From positions 1-43,105 of the forward strand of contig DXDA01000002.1 of assembly GCA_019115745.1 (NCBI GenBank): a stretch of 43,105 nt of DNA, written 5' to 3'. The first letter of the stretch is position 1. Every line of letters begins with the position of its first letter. Under the pieces are notes generated by a model, which did no database searches, was not told the DNA's origin, and saw nothing but the letters and a program-made list of their open reading frames with translations. This document shows positions 9,278 through 17,833 of this stretch, piece after piece. This DNA comes from Candidatus Alistipes intestinigallinarum. GTDB lineage: Bacteria > Bacteroidota > Bacteroidia > Bacteroidales > Rikenellaceae. A program made the position numbers and the translations under genes.

Positions 9278-9964
9278 TTACATGCGGTTGGTGAGGTCTT
9301 TGACCAACTCGCCGTCGAACAGATGCAGCACGCGGTGGGCGAAGGTCGAGTCGTACTGCGAGTGGGTTACCATGATAACGGTCGTCCCTTCACGGTTCAG
9401 TTCCGAGAGAAGTTCCATCACCTCGCGGCCGTTCTTCGAGTCGAGGTTTCCGGTGGGCTCGTCGGCGAGGATCAGCTTCGGGTTGGCCACCACGGCGCGG
9501 GCGATGGCTACACGCTGCTGCTGGCCGCCGGAGAGCTGCTGCGGGAAGTGTTCGGCGCGGTGCGAGATGTTCATGCGGGCGAGGATCTCGTTCACGCGGC
9601 GCTTGCGCTCCGAGGCCTTTACGCGCAGGTAGATCAACGGCAGTTCGACGTTCTCGAAGACGTTCAGTTCGTCGATGAGGTTGAACGACTGGAAGACGAA
9701 GCCGATATTGCCCTTTCGGAAGGCCGTGCGCTCCTTTTCGCGGAGTGTGGCCACTTCGCGGTCGAGCAGCCGGTAACTTCCCGAGGTGGGGTTGTCCAGC
9801 AGCCCCAGGATGTTGAGCAGCGTAGACTTGCCGCAGCCCGAGGGGCCCATGATGGCGACGAATTCGCCTTCGTTTACGTCGAACGACACGCCGTTCAGGG
9901 CGATGGTTTCGATCTCTTCGGTGCGGAAAATCTTGCGGAGATTTTCAACTTTCAACATGGACAT
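9278..9964 (-). CDS. ABC transporter ATPase, MacB/LolD type
   Basis: This gene encodes a 228-residue stand-alone ATPase of the MacB/LolD/FtsE group, which energises FtsX-type permeases. Visible motifs are Walker A GPSGCGKST (40-48), Q-loop FQSFN (91-95), signature LSGGQQQR (144-151), Walker B LILADEP (164-170) followed by TGNLDSKNG, and the H-loop THS near 200. It is the last gene of the leftward operon TolC - adaptor - permease - permease - ATPase and lies 43 bases after the permease stop. Start at 9964 (MSML) or 9958 (ML) are both possible. In the family, one ATPase dimer powers a permease pair; here the two tandem permeases could form a heterodimer on it. The exported compound is unknown. 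Confidence 0.95.
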   Translation of the reverse strand: MSMLKVENLRKIFRTEEIETIALNGVSFDVNEGEFVAIMGPSGCGKSTLLNILGLLDNPTSGSYRLLDREVATLREKERTAFRKGNIGFVFQSFNLIDELNVFENVELPLIYLRVKASERKRRVNEILARMNISHRAEHFPQQLSGGQQQRVAIARAVVANPKLILADEPTGNLDSKNGREVMELLSELNREGTTVIMVTHSQYDSTFAHRVLHLFDGELVKDLTNRM

Positions 9965-10007
9965 GACAGATGTTTTTTGAAGTTTGCTATTTTGTTTTGT
10001 GTTTCGA

Positions 10008-12410
10008 TTATTCGGATTTCACGGAGTCGGCGGGGTTCTCGTTGGCCGTGCGCCACGAGCAGAAGGTGACGGTCCCGATCGTCACGAGCAGTACGGCGAC
10101 GAAGGCCGCGGCGAAGACCCACCCGTGGATCGGCACGCGGTAGGCGAACGACGCGAGCCAGCGGTGAACGATCCAGAGGCTCAACGGCACGGCGATCACA
10201 AAGCTGACAACGACCAGCCGGATGTAGTGACGGTTGAAGAGCCGGAGAATCTCCGTCGTCGTGGCGCCCATGACCTTGCGCACGGCCACCTCGCGGCGGC
10301 GGTGCTGTGTCTCGAAAAGGACGATGCCGAAGACGCCCATCAGGGCGATGACCACCGAGAGCAGCGTGAAGAGCCCCACAACGGTCGCCAGCCGCCGCTC
10401 CTTGATATACTGCTCACCCAGTTCCTCCTCGAAGGTGCGGATCTGGATTTCGCCGGGCGTCAGGTGCGGGTCCGTCTCGGCGATGCATTGCCGCAGGAAG
10501 TCGGCCACACCCTCCACGTTGGCCTCGGGGCGGTAGCGCAGGTAGAGTACCCGCGATGCGCGGCCGCCGTTGTCGCGCGACATCTCCTCGGGAATGACGT
10601 AGAAGACGAAGGGTATGATGTCGTATTGCATCGGCCGGAAGTTGAAGTCGGCACAGACACCCACGAGCGGATCGGTATCGCAGAAACCGCCTACTTCGTC
10701 ATTGAGTTCAAATTCGTATTCGCGCCGGGCGGCCTCGTTGCTGATCAGCATACCGCTCTCCTTGTGCTCGTCCGATTCGAGAAAATCGCGGCCGTCCGTA
10801 ATGGGAATACCCATCACGCGGAGGAAGTTCCAGCGGACGATATAGGCTTGTACACTGATTGGCCTATCTTTGTACCGACGTCCCCAGGACATGCGGTTGA
10901 TGCTTACCAAACGGCCTTCGGCTCCCGTAACGTCGACTACACGCGGATCGGTCAGCAACCGGTCACGCAGGTCGTCGTAACCCAGGGCAGCCTTTTCGGA
11001 GAGCTGTACGGTCATTAGGTTGCGGCGGTCGAAGCCCATATCCTGCCGCAGCAGGAAGTTGTGCTGCAGGAGGATGAACCCCGTGGCGATGATCAGTCCC
11101 AGCGAGATGGTGAACTGGAAGCCCAGCAGCAGCGTGCGCAGCCGTCGGCCGCCTGCGGTTCCCGAGAAGGAGCCCTTGACCACCATGGCCGGCGGGAATG
11201 AGGTGATGTACCATGCCGGATAGAGGCTCGCTACGAGTGCCATGACTACTGCTATGACGAGCAGGATTCCGACGATCGGAAGGTTTCGCGCCAGGTTCAA
11301 CGGCGCGGAGATGTAGCTGGCCAGTTCGGTGCTCTGGATAGCGAAGGCCAGGTACCAGGCCAGCAGCAGGGCGATAAGGACCAGTCCCACGGCTTCAAAG
11401 ACAAAACTGAAACGCAGCGAGGTGTTCGGGGCGCCGAAGACCTTGAAGGTGTTGACCGTGCGGATGCGGACGGGCACCAGCGCGAAGAAGAAGTTGACGA
11501 AATTGATAAAGGCCAGTGCGATGACCAGCAGGGCGATGCCCAGCAGCGTGTAGGTCGTCACAAGCGAACCCTGTACGCACGGCACGCGGCCGTCCTCCTC
11601 GAAGTAGAGGTCGCGGATACACGACAGCCGGACCGGGTCTGTGTCGAGGTGTCCATCCTTGTTCACCGCGCTGGGATTCATCTCAATGAAGAATTTTTCC
11701 CACTCATCGGCAATTGTTTGAGGATCGGCTCCCGGATGAAGCCGGACAAAGTAGTTGTAGCTCCATTCCGTAGGATCTTCGAGACACCGGTCTCCTAAGT
11801 CCATGGCCATCTGGCAGCCGGCGAGCAGCGAGTTTTGGGGGAAATCCTCGAAGACAGCCACTACCTCGCAGGCATTCTCGGCCGAAGGCTGGTCGGTGTT
11901 TCCCCAGATCATGTCGCCGATGCCGACACCCAACCGTTCAGCCGTGCTGCGCGAGATGATGACGCTCCGTGCGCGTTTCAGGTCGTGGACGTCGCCCGCC
12001 ACAGACTTGAAGTCGAAGACATCGAGCAACGACAGCGAGATGTTTCCCGCGTAGATATTGAAGCGATCGTAACCCATCTTCGAGGCGTTCTCGCGCAGTA
12101 CGACGGTGGAGCCGAAGCCGCTCCAGGTGCAGCCGCCGGCCTCGATGGCGGAGGTCGATGCGATGAGCCGCTCGGCCAAAGGACGGCTGATCCATGCCTG
12201 CCACCTGCCCGGAGTATACCAGTCGGTAGTTTCGATCAGATAGATGCGCTCCGAACTGCCCAGCGTCCGGTTGTAGGTCATCTCCCAGCGAACCTGTACC
12301 AAGATGATGTAGCAGGCCGTAAAGGCCAGTGTCAGACCGATGATGTTGAGCAGCGACGAGGCCTTGTAGCGCCGCAGCGTGGTCAGAAAGTTTCGCAGTG
12401 CGATTTTCAT
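10008..12410 (-). CDS. FtsX/MacB-like ABC permease, tandem copy 1
   Basis: This 800-residue inner-membrane permease has an N-terminal cytoplasmic amphipathic start (MKIALRNFLTTLRRYKASS) and a first TM at about 20-40. A periplasmic MacB_PCD-like domain follows to about 275. A TM cluster runs at about 280-450 (FINFVNFFFALVPVRIRTVNTFKVFGA is the coupling segment), followed by a second periplasmic domain. The C-terminal FtsX domain is at about 680-800, with the coupling helix VRKVMGATTTEILRLF. This two-FtsX-domain layout is the common Bacteroidetes form, longer than E. coli MacB. It is a paralogue of the next gene, with near-identical ends (NENPADSVKSE in both). It sits between that permease and the ATPase in one operon and should move its substrate from periplasm or membrane toward the TolC channel. 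Confidence 0.93.
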   Translation of the reverse strand: MKIALRNFLTTLRRYKASSLLNIIGLTLAFTACYIILVQVRWEMTYNRTLGSSERIYLIETTDWYTPGRWQAWISRPLAERLIASTSAIEAGGCTWSGFGSTVVLRENASKMGYDRFNIYAGNISLSLLDVFDFKSVAGDVHDLKRARSVIISRSTAERLGVGIGDMIWGNTDQPSAENACEVVAVFEDFPQNSLLAGCQMAMDLGDRCLEDPTEWSYNYFVRLHPGADPQTIADEWEKFFIEMNPSAVNKDGHLDTDPVRLSCIRDLYFEEDGRVPCVQGSLVTTYTLLGIALLVIALAFINFVNFFFALVPVRIRTVNTFKVFGAPNTSLRFSFVFEAVGLVLIALLLAWYLAFAIQSTELASYISAPLNLARNLPIVGILLVIAVVMALVASLYPAWYITSFPPAMVVKGSFSGTAGGRRLRTLLLGFQFTISLGLIIATGFILLQHNFLLRQDMGFDRRNLMTVQLSEKAALGYDDLRDRLLTDPRVVDVTGAEGRLVSINRMSWGRRYKDRPISVQAYIVRWNFLRVMGIPITDGRDFLESDEHKESGMLISNEAARREYEFELNDEVGGFCDTDPLVGVCADFNFRPMQYDIIPFVFYVIPEEMSRDNGGRASRVLYLRYRPEANVEGVADFLRQCIAETDPHLTPGEIQIRTFEEELGEQYIKERRLATVVGLFTLLSVVIALMGVFGIVLFETQHRRREVAVRKVMGATTTEILRLFNRHYIRLVVVSFVIAVPLSLWIVHRWLASFAYRVPIHGWVFAAAFVAVLLVTIGTVTFCSWRTANENPADSVKSE

Positions 12411-12431
12411 GGATGTGTATTTCAGCGTTAA

Positions 12432-14843
12432 TTATTCGGATTTCACGGAGTCGGCAGGGTTCTCGTTGGCCGTGCGCCACGAGCAGAAGGTCACCGTGGC
12501 GACCGTGACGGCCAGCACCACGGCAAAGGCCGCGGCGAATATCCACCAGCGGATCGGCACGCGGTAGGCAAACGACGCGAGCCAGCGGTCGACAAGTCCG
12601 TAACCGACCGGTGCTGCCAGGATGAAGCAGACCGTAACCAGCGTAACGTAACGGCGGTTGAAGAGGCGGAGAATCTCGGCGGTCGTGGCGCCCATGACCT
12701 TGCGGATGGCCACCTCACGACGCCGGTGCTGCGTCTCGAAGAGCACGATGCCGAAGACGCCCATCAGGGCGATGGCAACGGCCAGTATCGTAAAGAGCCC
12801 CACGATGGTCGTAATGCGCCGCTCGCGGGCGTACTGGACATTGATCTCCTCGTCCATGAAGCGGATGCCGACCGCCTCGCTGTCGGGGTCGAACTGTCGG
12901 GCTTTCGTCCGAATCCCTTCGCAGACGGCATCCAAATCGGCACCTGCAGCCAGACGTACGTAGAAGTGCGACATGCGGTTGCGCCAGTAGGTTCCCGCGA
13001 CGAAGGCGAACGGCTCGGTGGAATATTGCAGCGGGCGGTAGTGGAAGTCGGGGCAGATGCCGATGACTGTGCCCTCGTCCAGTTTGCCGCCGACTTTGAG
13101 CCCTTTTCGGGCAAGCAGGTCGTTGACGATGAAACGCGCCGTCGAGTCCCGGTCGTGTTCGGGTCGGAAGCCCTCCCCGGCCACCACCGGGATGCCCAGC
13201 ACGTCGAGGAAGTTGCTGCGGACGAAGCGGACGTGAATCCCGACCTCTTCGTCGTTGATCTTGCGTCCGAAGACCGAAATGGCCTCGGCCACGAAGCGGT
13301 TCCCGGAGGCCGTGACGCCGACGATCTGCGGATCGGTCTGCAGCGAGGAGGCGAAGGTATCGAACGAATCGGGATTGGTGAGTTTCGACGAGGGGAAATC
13401 GAAAGCAAGAATCCGCTCGTGGTCGAAACCCAGGTCGAAACGGCGCACGTAACGCTGTTGCAGGAGCGTGCAGATCGAGAAGGTGATCAGCCCGATGGAG
13501 ACGATGAACTGCACGCCGAGGAGCACGAACCGAAAACGGCGCCCGGCCGTCGAACCGACGAACGACCCCTTGGCGGCCATCGCGGGGTTGAACGAGGTGA
13601 TGTACCACGCCGGGAAACTTCCGGCGACGAGCGCTGCAACCAGCGAGACTCCGAGCGAGATACCCAGCACGGGAAGGTTGTCGCTCAGCGCGAGCGAACT
13701 GCTGACATACGAGGCGAATTCGGTGCCCTTCAGTGCGATGGAGACATACCAGGCGCAGAGCTGTGCCAGGAGCATGAAGCCGAAGGCTTCGAAGAGGAAA
13801 CTGAAGCGCAGCGACGCGCTCGGAGCTCCGAAGACCTTGAGAATGTTGACCGACCGCAGCCGCACGGGCAGCAGGGCGAAGAAGAAGTTGACGAAGTTGA
13901 TCAGGGCGATCAGGATGATGAGCACCGCGACGCTCAGCAGCGAGTAGGTCAGCGTGGCCGAGCCGATCGGGAAGTCCTCCGTATCCCCGGCAATCCGACG
14001 GTCGAAATAGAGCTCGTCGAGCGGGATCAGCGTACAGGCGCGCGGGTCGTTCATCTCCTCCTCGCTGATCTCCTCGTTCCAGACCGCAGCCATGCGTTCG
14101 AGGTAGTCGTGGTAGATCGTGAGGTGGAATTCGGACCAGCGGCGGGCTACCGCCTCGGGATCGGCCGCGGGTTGCAGACGGACGAAATAGCAGTCGTTCC
14201 AGTTGTTCGGAGAGTCGAGATCCTGATCGCCGACATCCTGCAGTCCGACGACGTCGGCAAAGGTGCTGTTCGCCGGGAAATCTTCGTAGACGGCTACGAC
14301 CTCCTTCTGCACTTCGGGACGACGGTTCTCCTCGTCGCCGAACCAAAGGACGTCGCCGACCCGCAGCCCGAGCCGCTCGGACTGTGCGCGTGACAGGGCT
14401 ACGCTGTTGGGTTGTTTGAGAGCCTTCAGGTCCCCTTCGAGGGTCTGCAGCCCCATGGCTTCGATAAAGCCGGCCGATACCTCGTTGAACGACCCCTGAA
14501 GACGGAGCAGGTCGCCGCCCCGACGCACCCATACGGGTTGTTCCCAGTTCCAGATCCGGATGCAGCCTCCGGCTTCGATCTCCGGCGACTGAGCGATGAC
14601 CTGTTCGCCTTCGGGGCGCGGCGAGGTGATCGAGTGCCCCGTCTCGTCGAACGGCGAGAGGGGCGCGATGAGGTAGATGCGGCCGGCATCGGGAATGGCG
14701 CGGTTGAAGGTCAACTCCCAGCGCACCTGCACCATGATGACGTAGAAGGCCGTGAAGGCGAGTGTCAGCCCGATGACGTTGAGCAGCGACGAGGCCTTGT
14801 AGCGCCGCAGCGTCGTGAGAAAGTTATGGAAAGCGATTTTCAT
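12432..14843 (-). CDS. FtsX/MacB-like ABC permease, tandem copy 2
   Basis: This 803-residue permease has the same layout as its neighbour at 10008-12410: N-terminal TM, MacB_PCD-like periplasmic domain, TM cluster at about 285-455, second periplasmic domain and C-terminal FtsX domain with IRKVMGATTAEILRLF. The first ~35 and last ~125 residues are almost identical to copy 1, while the periplasmic domains differ clearly. Duplication with divergence of the substrate-contacting parts, or a functional heterodimer, is therefore likely (inference). It starts 4 bases after the adaptor stop and ends 21 bases before copy 1, so all are translated from one message. Confidence 0.93.
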   Translation of the reverse strand: MKIAFHNFLTTLRRYKASSLLNVIGLTLAFTAFYVIMVQVRWELTFNRAIPDAGRIYLIAPLSPFDETGHSITSPRPEGEQVIAQSPEIEAGGCIRIWNWEQPVWVRRGGDLLRLQGSFNEVSAGFIEAMGLQTLEGDLKALKQPNSVALSRAQSERLGLRVGDVLWFGDEENRRPEVQKEVVAVYEDFPANSTFADVVGLQDVGDQDLDSPNNWNDCYFVRLQPAADPEAVARRWSEFHLTIYHDYLERMAAVWNEEISEEEMNDPRACTLIPLDELYFDRRIAGDTEDFPIGSATLTYSLLSVAVLIILIALINFVNFFFALLPVRLRSVNILKVFGAPSASLRFSFLFEAFGFMLLAQLCAWYVSIALKGTEFASYVSSSLALSDNLPVLGISLGVSLVAALVAGSFPAWYITSFNPAMAAKGSFVGSTAGRRFRFVLLGVQFIVSIGLITFSICTLLQQRYVRRFDLGFDHERILAFDFPSSKLTNPDSFDTFASSLQTDPQIVGVTASGNRFVAEAISVFGRKINDEEVGIHVRFVRSNFLDVLGIPVVAGEGFRPEHDRDSTARFIVNDLLARKGLKVGGKLDEGTVIGICPDFHYRPLQYSTEPFAFVAGTYWRNRMSHFYVRLAAGADLDAVCEGIRTKARQFDPDSEAVGIRFMDEEINVQYARERRITTIVGLFTILAVAIALMGVFGIVLFETQHRRREVAIRKVMGATTAEILRLFNRRYVTLVTVCFILAAPVGYGLVDRWLASFAYRVPIRWWIFAAAFAVVLAVTVATVTFCSWRTANENPADSVKSE

Positions 14844-14847
14844 ATCT

Positions 14848-16110
14848 CTACTTGTTGAGAATCAACACGTCGTTGGCGCCGTAGTTTTCGTAGCCCGAGA
14901 CGATGACGCGCTCGCCCGGCTCCAACCCTTCGAGCACCTCGTAATACTGTGGGTTCTGGCGCCCGATGCGGATCTGCCGCTTGTAGGCCCGGTCGCCCTC
15001 GGGCGCGAGAACGTAGATCCATGCGCCGCCCGTCGACTGGTAGAACGACCCGCGGGGGATGATCACCGCATCGGTCGGCTGGCCCAGTTCGAGATGGAGG
15101 TAGTAGGTCTGGCCGCTGCGGATGTTGCGCGGATGGGCCCCCGCGAAGGTGAAGTCGGCGCGGAACTGCCCGTTGCGCACCTCGGGGTAGACCTTCCTCA
15201 GACGCATCGTGAAGGAGGTGTCCTGCCGCTCGAAGGTGGCGTCGAGCCCCGCCCGCACGCGGTCGATGTAGCTCTCGTCGATCTGCGCCTCGACCTTGTA
15301 GTCCGACAGGTCGTTCACCTGGCCGATCTTCTGTCCCGAGGAGACCGACTGACCCAGCACGACGTCCAGCAGACCCACCTCACCGTCGATCGGCGACTTG
15401 ACCTGCAGGTTGTCGATACGCTGGCGGATGAGCTGCATGTTGCGCTTCATGTTGGCGAGGTTGTCCTCCATCTGCTCGATCTGCACCGTGCGGTAGAGCG
15501 AATCCTGCACCTGCCGCTCGATGTTCAGCTCGCGCTTCTTGGCGGCCAGCTCGTAGTCCTCCTTCGACTGGAGCCACTCCTCGCGGGCTATGAGGTTGCT
15601 GCGGTAGAGCTCCTCGTTCTGCTGCCAGGTGCGGCGCTTGCGCTCGACGTCGAGGTCGAGCTGCACCTTGTCGAGCCGCAGGTCGAGCTTCTCCTGCTCC
15701 ATCGAGATGAGCGTGTTGCGCAGGATGTTCTGCTTCTCGGCCAGCTCGGCCTCGCTGTTCAGGATCTCGAGCGTCAGCGACGTGTTGCTCAGCTCCACGA
15801 GCACGTCGCCCTTGCGGACCGAGGCGCCCTCCTCGACAACGAGCCGCTCGACGATGCCCGCCTCAAGGGGACTCAACTGTACGGTCGTGATGGGCTGAAC
15901 CTGCCCCGTGACGCGGATGTAGTCGTTGAACTCCCCGCGCACGACCTCGCCGACGGAGATCGTCCGGGCGTCGATGCGCAGCGTCGAGGAGTGGTCGCGC
16001 ACGAGCAGCCACACGACCAGCAGCAGGAAAATAGCCCCCGCGAGGTAGGGAATGCCCCGCCGGGTGAAGAGGGCCCGCAGGCCTTTTTTCTTTTCAATGC
16101 GAATATCCAT
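14848..16110 (-). CDS. Periplasmic adaptor (HlyD/MacA-like membrane fusion protein)
   Basis: This 420-residue membrane-fusion protein links the inner-membrane ABC permeases to the TolC channel. A short cytoplasmic N-terminus is followed by a single TM at about 20-37. A split lipoyl/biotinyl-like domain has halves near 60-110 (VQPITTVQLSPLEAGIVERL) and 235-265 (VKSPIDGEVGLLDV). Between them lies a long Leu/Glu/Lys/Arg-rich coiled-coil hairpin (about 110-235), then beta-barrel and membrane-proximal domains (GERVIVSGYENYG). It lacks the lipobox of lipid-anchored adaptors and keeps a TM anchor like MacA. It lies 22 bases after the TolC gene and directly before permease copy 2. Confidence 0.93.
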   Translation of the reverse strand: MDIRIEKKKGLRALFTRRGIPYLAGAIFLLLVVWLLVRDHSSTLRIDARTISVGEVVRGEFNDYIRVTGQVQPITTVQLSPLEAGIVERLVVEEGASVRKGDVLVELSNTSLTLEILNSEAELAEKQNILRNTLISMEQEKLDLRLDKVQLDLDVERKRRTWQQNEELYRSNLIAREEWLQSKEDYELAAKKRELNIERQVQDSLYRTVQIEQMEDNLANMKRNMQLIRQRIDNLQVKSPIDGEVGLLDVVLGQSVSSGQKIGQVNDLSDYKVEAQIDESYIDRVRAGLDATFERQDTSFTMRLRKVYPEVRNGQFRADFTFAGAHPRNIRSGQTYYLHLELGQPTDAVIIPRGSFYQSTGGAWIYVLAPEGDRAYKRQIRIGRQNPQYYEVLEGLEPGERVIVSGYENYGANDVLILNK

Positions 16111-16132
16111 GGTTGTGTTGTTTTGTCGGGGT

Positions 16133-17560
16133 TTATCGAATCAGCGGCTCGCCGTTGTAATAGGCCACGAGCCGCACTTTGAGGATGTATTGCAGCCGGG
16201 CGCGCAGCCGCTCCGAACGGGCCTGGAGCAGCTTGTCGGCCGCCGTCTGCAGGTCGAGGGCCGAGACCATGCCGCGTTCGTACTTGCCCGAGACGGCCTC
16301 GTAGGCCAGCCGTGCGGCGTCGCTCTTCTTCGAGGCCTGCACGAACTCCTTGCCGTAGCCCAGCATCTGCTGGTAGGCCTGCGCCACTTCGCTCTGCAGG
16401 GTGCGAAGCGTCTCCGTGCGGTTCTGCTCGGCGATGCGCCAGTTGTTGCGGGCGCGATTCACCGAGGTGCGGCGTGCGAGCCCCCCGAAGATCGGGATCG
16501 ACAACTGGGCCGAGACATAGAAGCCGCGGTTGTCGCGGAACTGGTTGGAAAAGGTGGGGTAGAGCGACCGGTCGTCGAGATTCATGAAGAAATTGGTCGA
16601 GTAGCCGCCCCCGACGTAGAGCGACGGATAGAGATTGCCCCGGGCGATGGAGAACTGCAGCCGCGAGTGGCGCACGTCGTGCTGCGCCGCCACGGCCTTG
16701 GGATTGTTCTCCAGCGCGTTGTCGAGTACCTCACGGAAGGGTGCAACGCCGGCCGGCGTCTCGATTTCCAGTGCCGTATCGACCCTCAGCGGCCGGTCGG
16801 CCGGGTAGTTCATCGCCTCGGCCAGCGCAATTTCGGCCAGCGCGAGGTTGTTCTCCTGCTGTGTCAGGAGGTAGTCGTCCGACGCCTGTTGTGACTCGAC
16901 CTCCGCCACGTCGGCGGCACTCTTCAGCCCCAGTTCAAAGAGTTTGCGGCTCTTTGCCAACTCGGCCGTGCTGGTTTCGAGCTGTTCGCGGGCCAGCCGC
17001 ACGCTCTCGGTGTAGTAGACCACGTCGAAATAGGCCTGCATGGTCTTCAGGGCAATCTCGTCGCGGGCCAACTGCAGCTCCTCGACCCCTTGCATCCGCA
17101 TGACGCGGGCGGCGCGCACCGTGTTGATGCCGGTCAGCCCGACAAAAACGGGGATTTGCCCCGAAACGGAGTAGGAGTTGTCGAAGTTCGAGACATCGGT
17201 ATAGGTGTTGGTCTCGGGGTCGACCGAACGGCCGAAGCTGGTCGAGGCGCCGACCGATCCGCTCACCGAGGGGACCAGCGCAGCGACCGACTCGATGTAA
17301 TCCTGCCGGTAGTTGCGGTTCGTATAGTCCTGCCGGCGAACGGCGGGGCTGTGTTCGACGGCATACTGCATACACGCCTCAAGCGACAGCGGGGCGGGCG
17401 GCTCGGGCGCCGGATCTCCTGCCGCGGAATCGGGAATTTCCACGGAAAGGGTTGCCGAATCGGCCGTAACTTCCGATTCGACGGGAGGCGCAGCCTGGAG
17501 GGATATCTGAAAAAGTGTCCAGAAAATAGACACTCCAAGATTCAAAACCATTTGTTTCAT
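16133..17560 (-). CDS. TolC-family outer membrane efflux channel
   Basis: This 475-residue protein has a Sec signal peptide (MKQMVLNLGVSIFWTLFQIS, cleavage after about AAP) and two outer-membrane-efflux-protein repeats. The first begins LSLEACMQYAVEHSPAVRRQ (about 83-102) and the second has ALENNPKAVAAQ near 265. Long helical Ala/Glu/Gln-rich stretches follow, including QAYQQMLGYGKEFVQASKKS. An in-frame extension to 17620 is open, but I choose ATG 17560: it gives a clean signal peptide and leaves the sigma-54 promoter at 17599-17614 upstream of the coding region. It is the first gene of the five-gene efflux operon and is divergent from the NtrC-type regulator. It should form the trans-periplasmic exit duct. 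Confidence 0.94.
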   Translation of the reverse strand: MKQMVLNLGVSIFWTLFQISLQAAPPVESEVTADSATLSVEIPDSAAGDPAPEPPAPLSLEACMQYAVEHSPAVRRQDYTNRNYRQDYIESVAALVPSVSGSVGASTSFGRSVDPETNTYTDVSNFDNSYSVSGQIPVFVGLTGINTVRAARVMRMQGVEELQLARDEIALKTMQAYFDVVYYTESVRLAREQLETSTAELAKSRKLFELGLKSAADVAEVESQQASDDYLLTQQENNLALAEIALAEAMNYPADRPLRVDTALEIETPAGVAPFREVLDNALENNPKAVAAQHDVRHSRLQFSIARGNLYPSLYVGGGYSTNFFMNLDDRSLYPTFSNQFRDNRGFYVSAQLSIPIFGGLARRTSVNRARNNWRIAEQNRTETLRTLQSEVAQAYQQMLGYGKEFVQASKKSDAARLAYEAVSGKYERGMVSALDLQTAADKLLQARSERLRARLQYILKVRLVAYYNGEPLIR

Positions 17561-17598
17561 GCGTATTTTGGACTTTTTATCAAGGCACCCTCCAGCAG

Positions 17599-17614
17599 TG
17601 CCAATGCCGTGCCA
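17599..17614 (-). promoter_or_regulatory. Sigma-54 (-24/-12) promoter of the efflux operon
   Basis: On the minus strand the sequence reads TGGCACGGCATTGGCA. The sigma-54 consensus is TGGCACG-N4-TTGCW. The -24 half is a perfect match. The -12 half has one mismatch (TGGCA for TTGCA), with the essential GG and GC at the correct spacing. Transcription would start near 17588, leaving about 28 bases of leader before the TolC ATG at 17560. A sigma-54 activator gene is directly divergent, which strongly supports the call. Confidence 0.8.
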
Positions 17615-17669
17615 AAACAAACAAGCAATTGGTAATCAGCAGGAAGTGACCCGTATGCAAAGGTTTGGA

Positions 17670-17686
17670 TGTAAATTTTTTTTACA
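17670..17686. promoter_or_regulatory. Inverted repeat, candidate activator-binding site
   Basis: TGTAAA (17670-17675) and TTTACA (17681-17686) form a palindrome around five T bases. Its centre lies about 90 bases upstream of the predicted sigma-54 start site, the distance usual for enhancer sites of NtrC-type activators. The region is AT-rich, so chance palindromes are likely; this is only a candidate. Confidence 0.3.
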
Positions 17687-17833
17687 CCCTCGTAAAAAAT
17701 CTGGACAGGCCGGCACCATTTTCCCTTCGAAAACACTATTTTTATCCCGCCGAAACCCCGAGTCGCCCTGCCTGAAACCCGTATGCCGCCCGGTAACGAG
17801 TTTCCGGCTGACTCCCGCCAAAATCCGAAACAC

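Noticed and set aside
12726..14393. Plus-strand frame of about 555 codons opposite permease copy 2
   Set aside because: The permease on the minus strand has TM segments and FtsX motifs; the plus-strand frame has only charged low-complexity sequence.
17737..17744. TATTTTTA as -7 box of the sigma-54 activator gene
   Set aside because: One mismatch to the consensus and no TTG at the expected -33 distance; too weak to list as a promoter.
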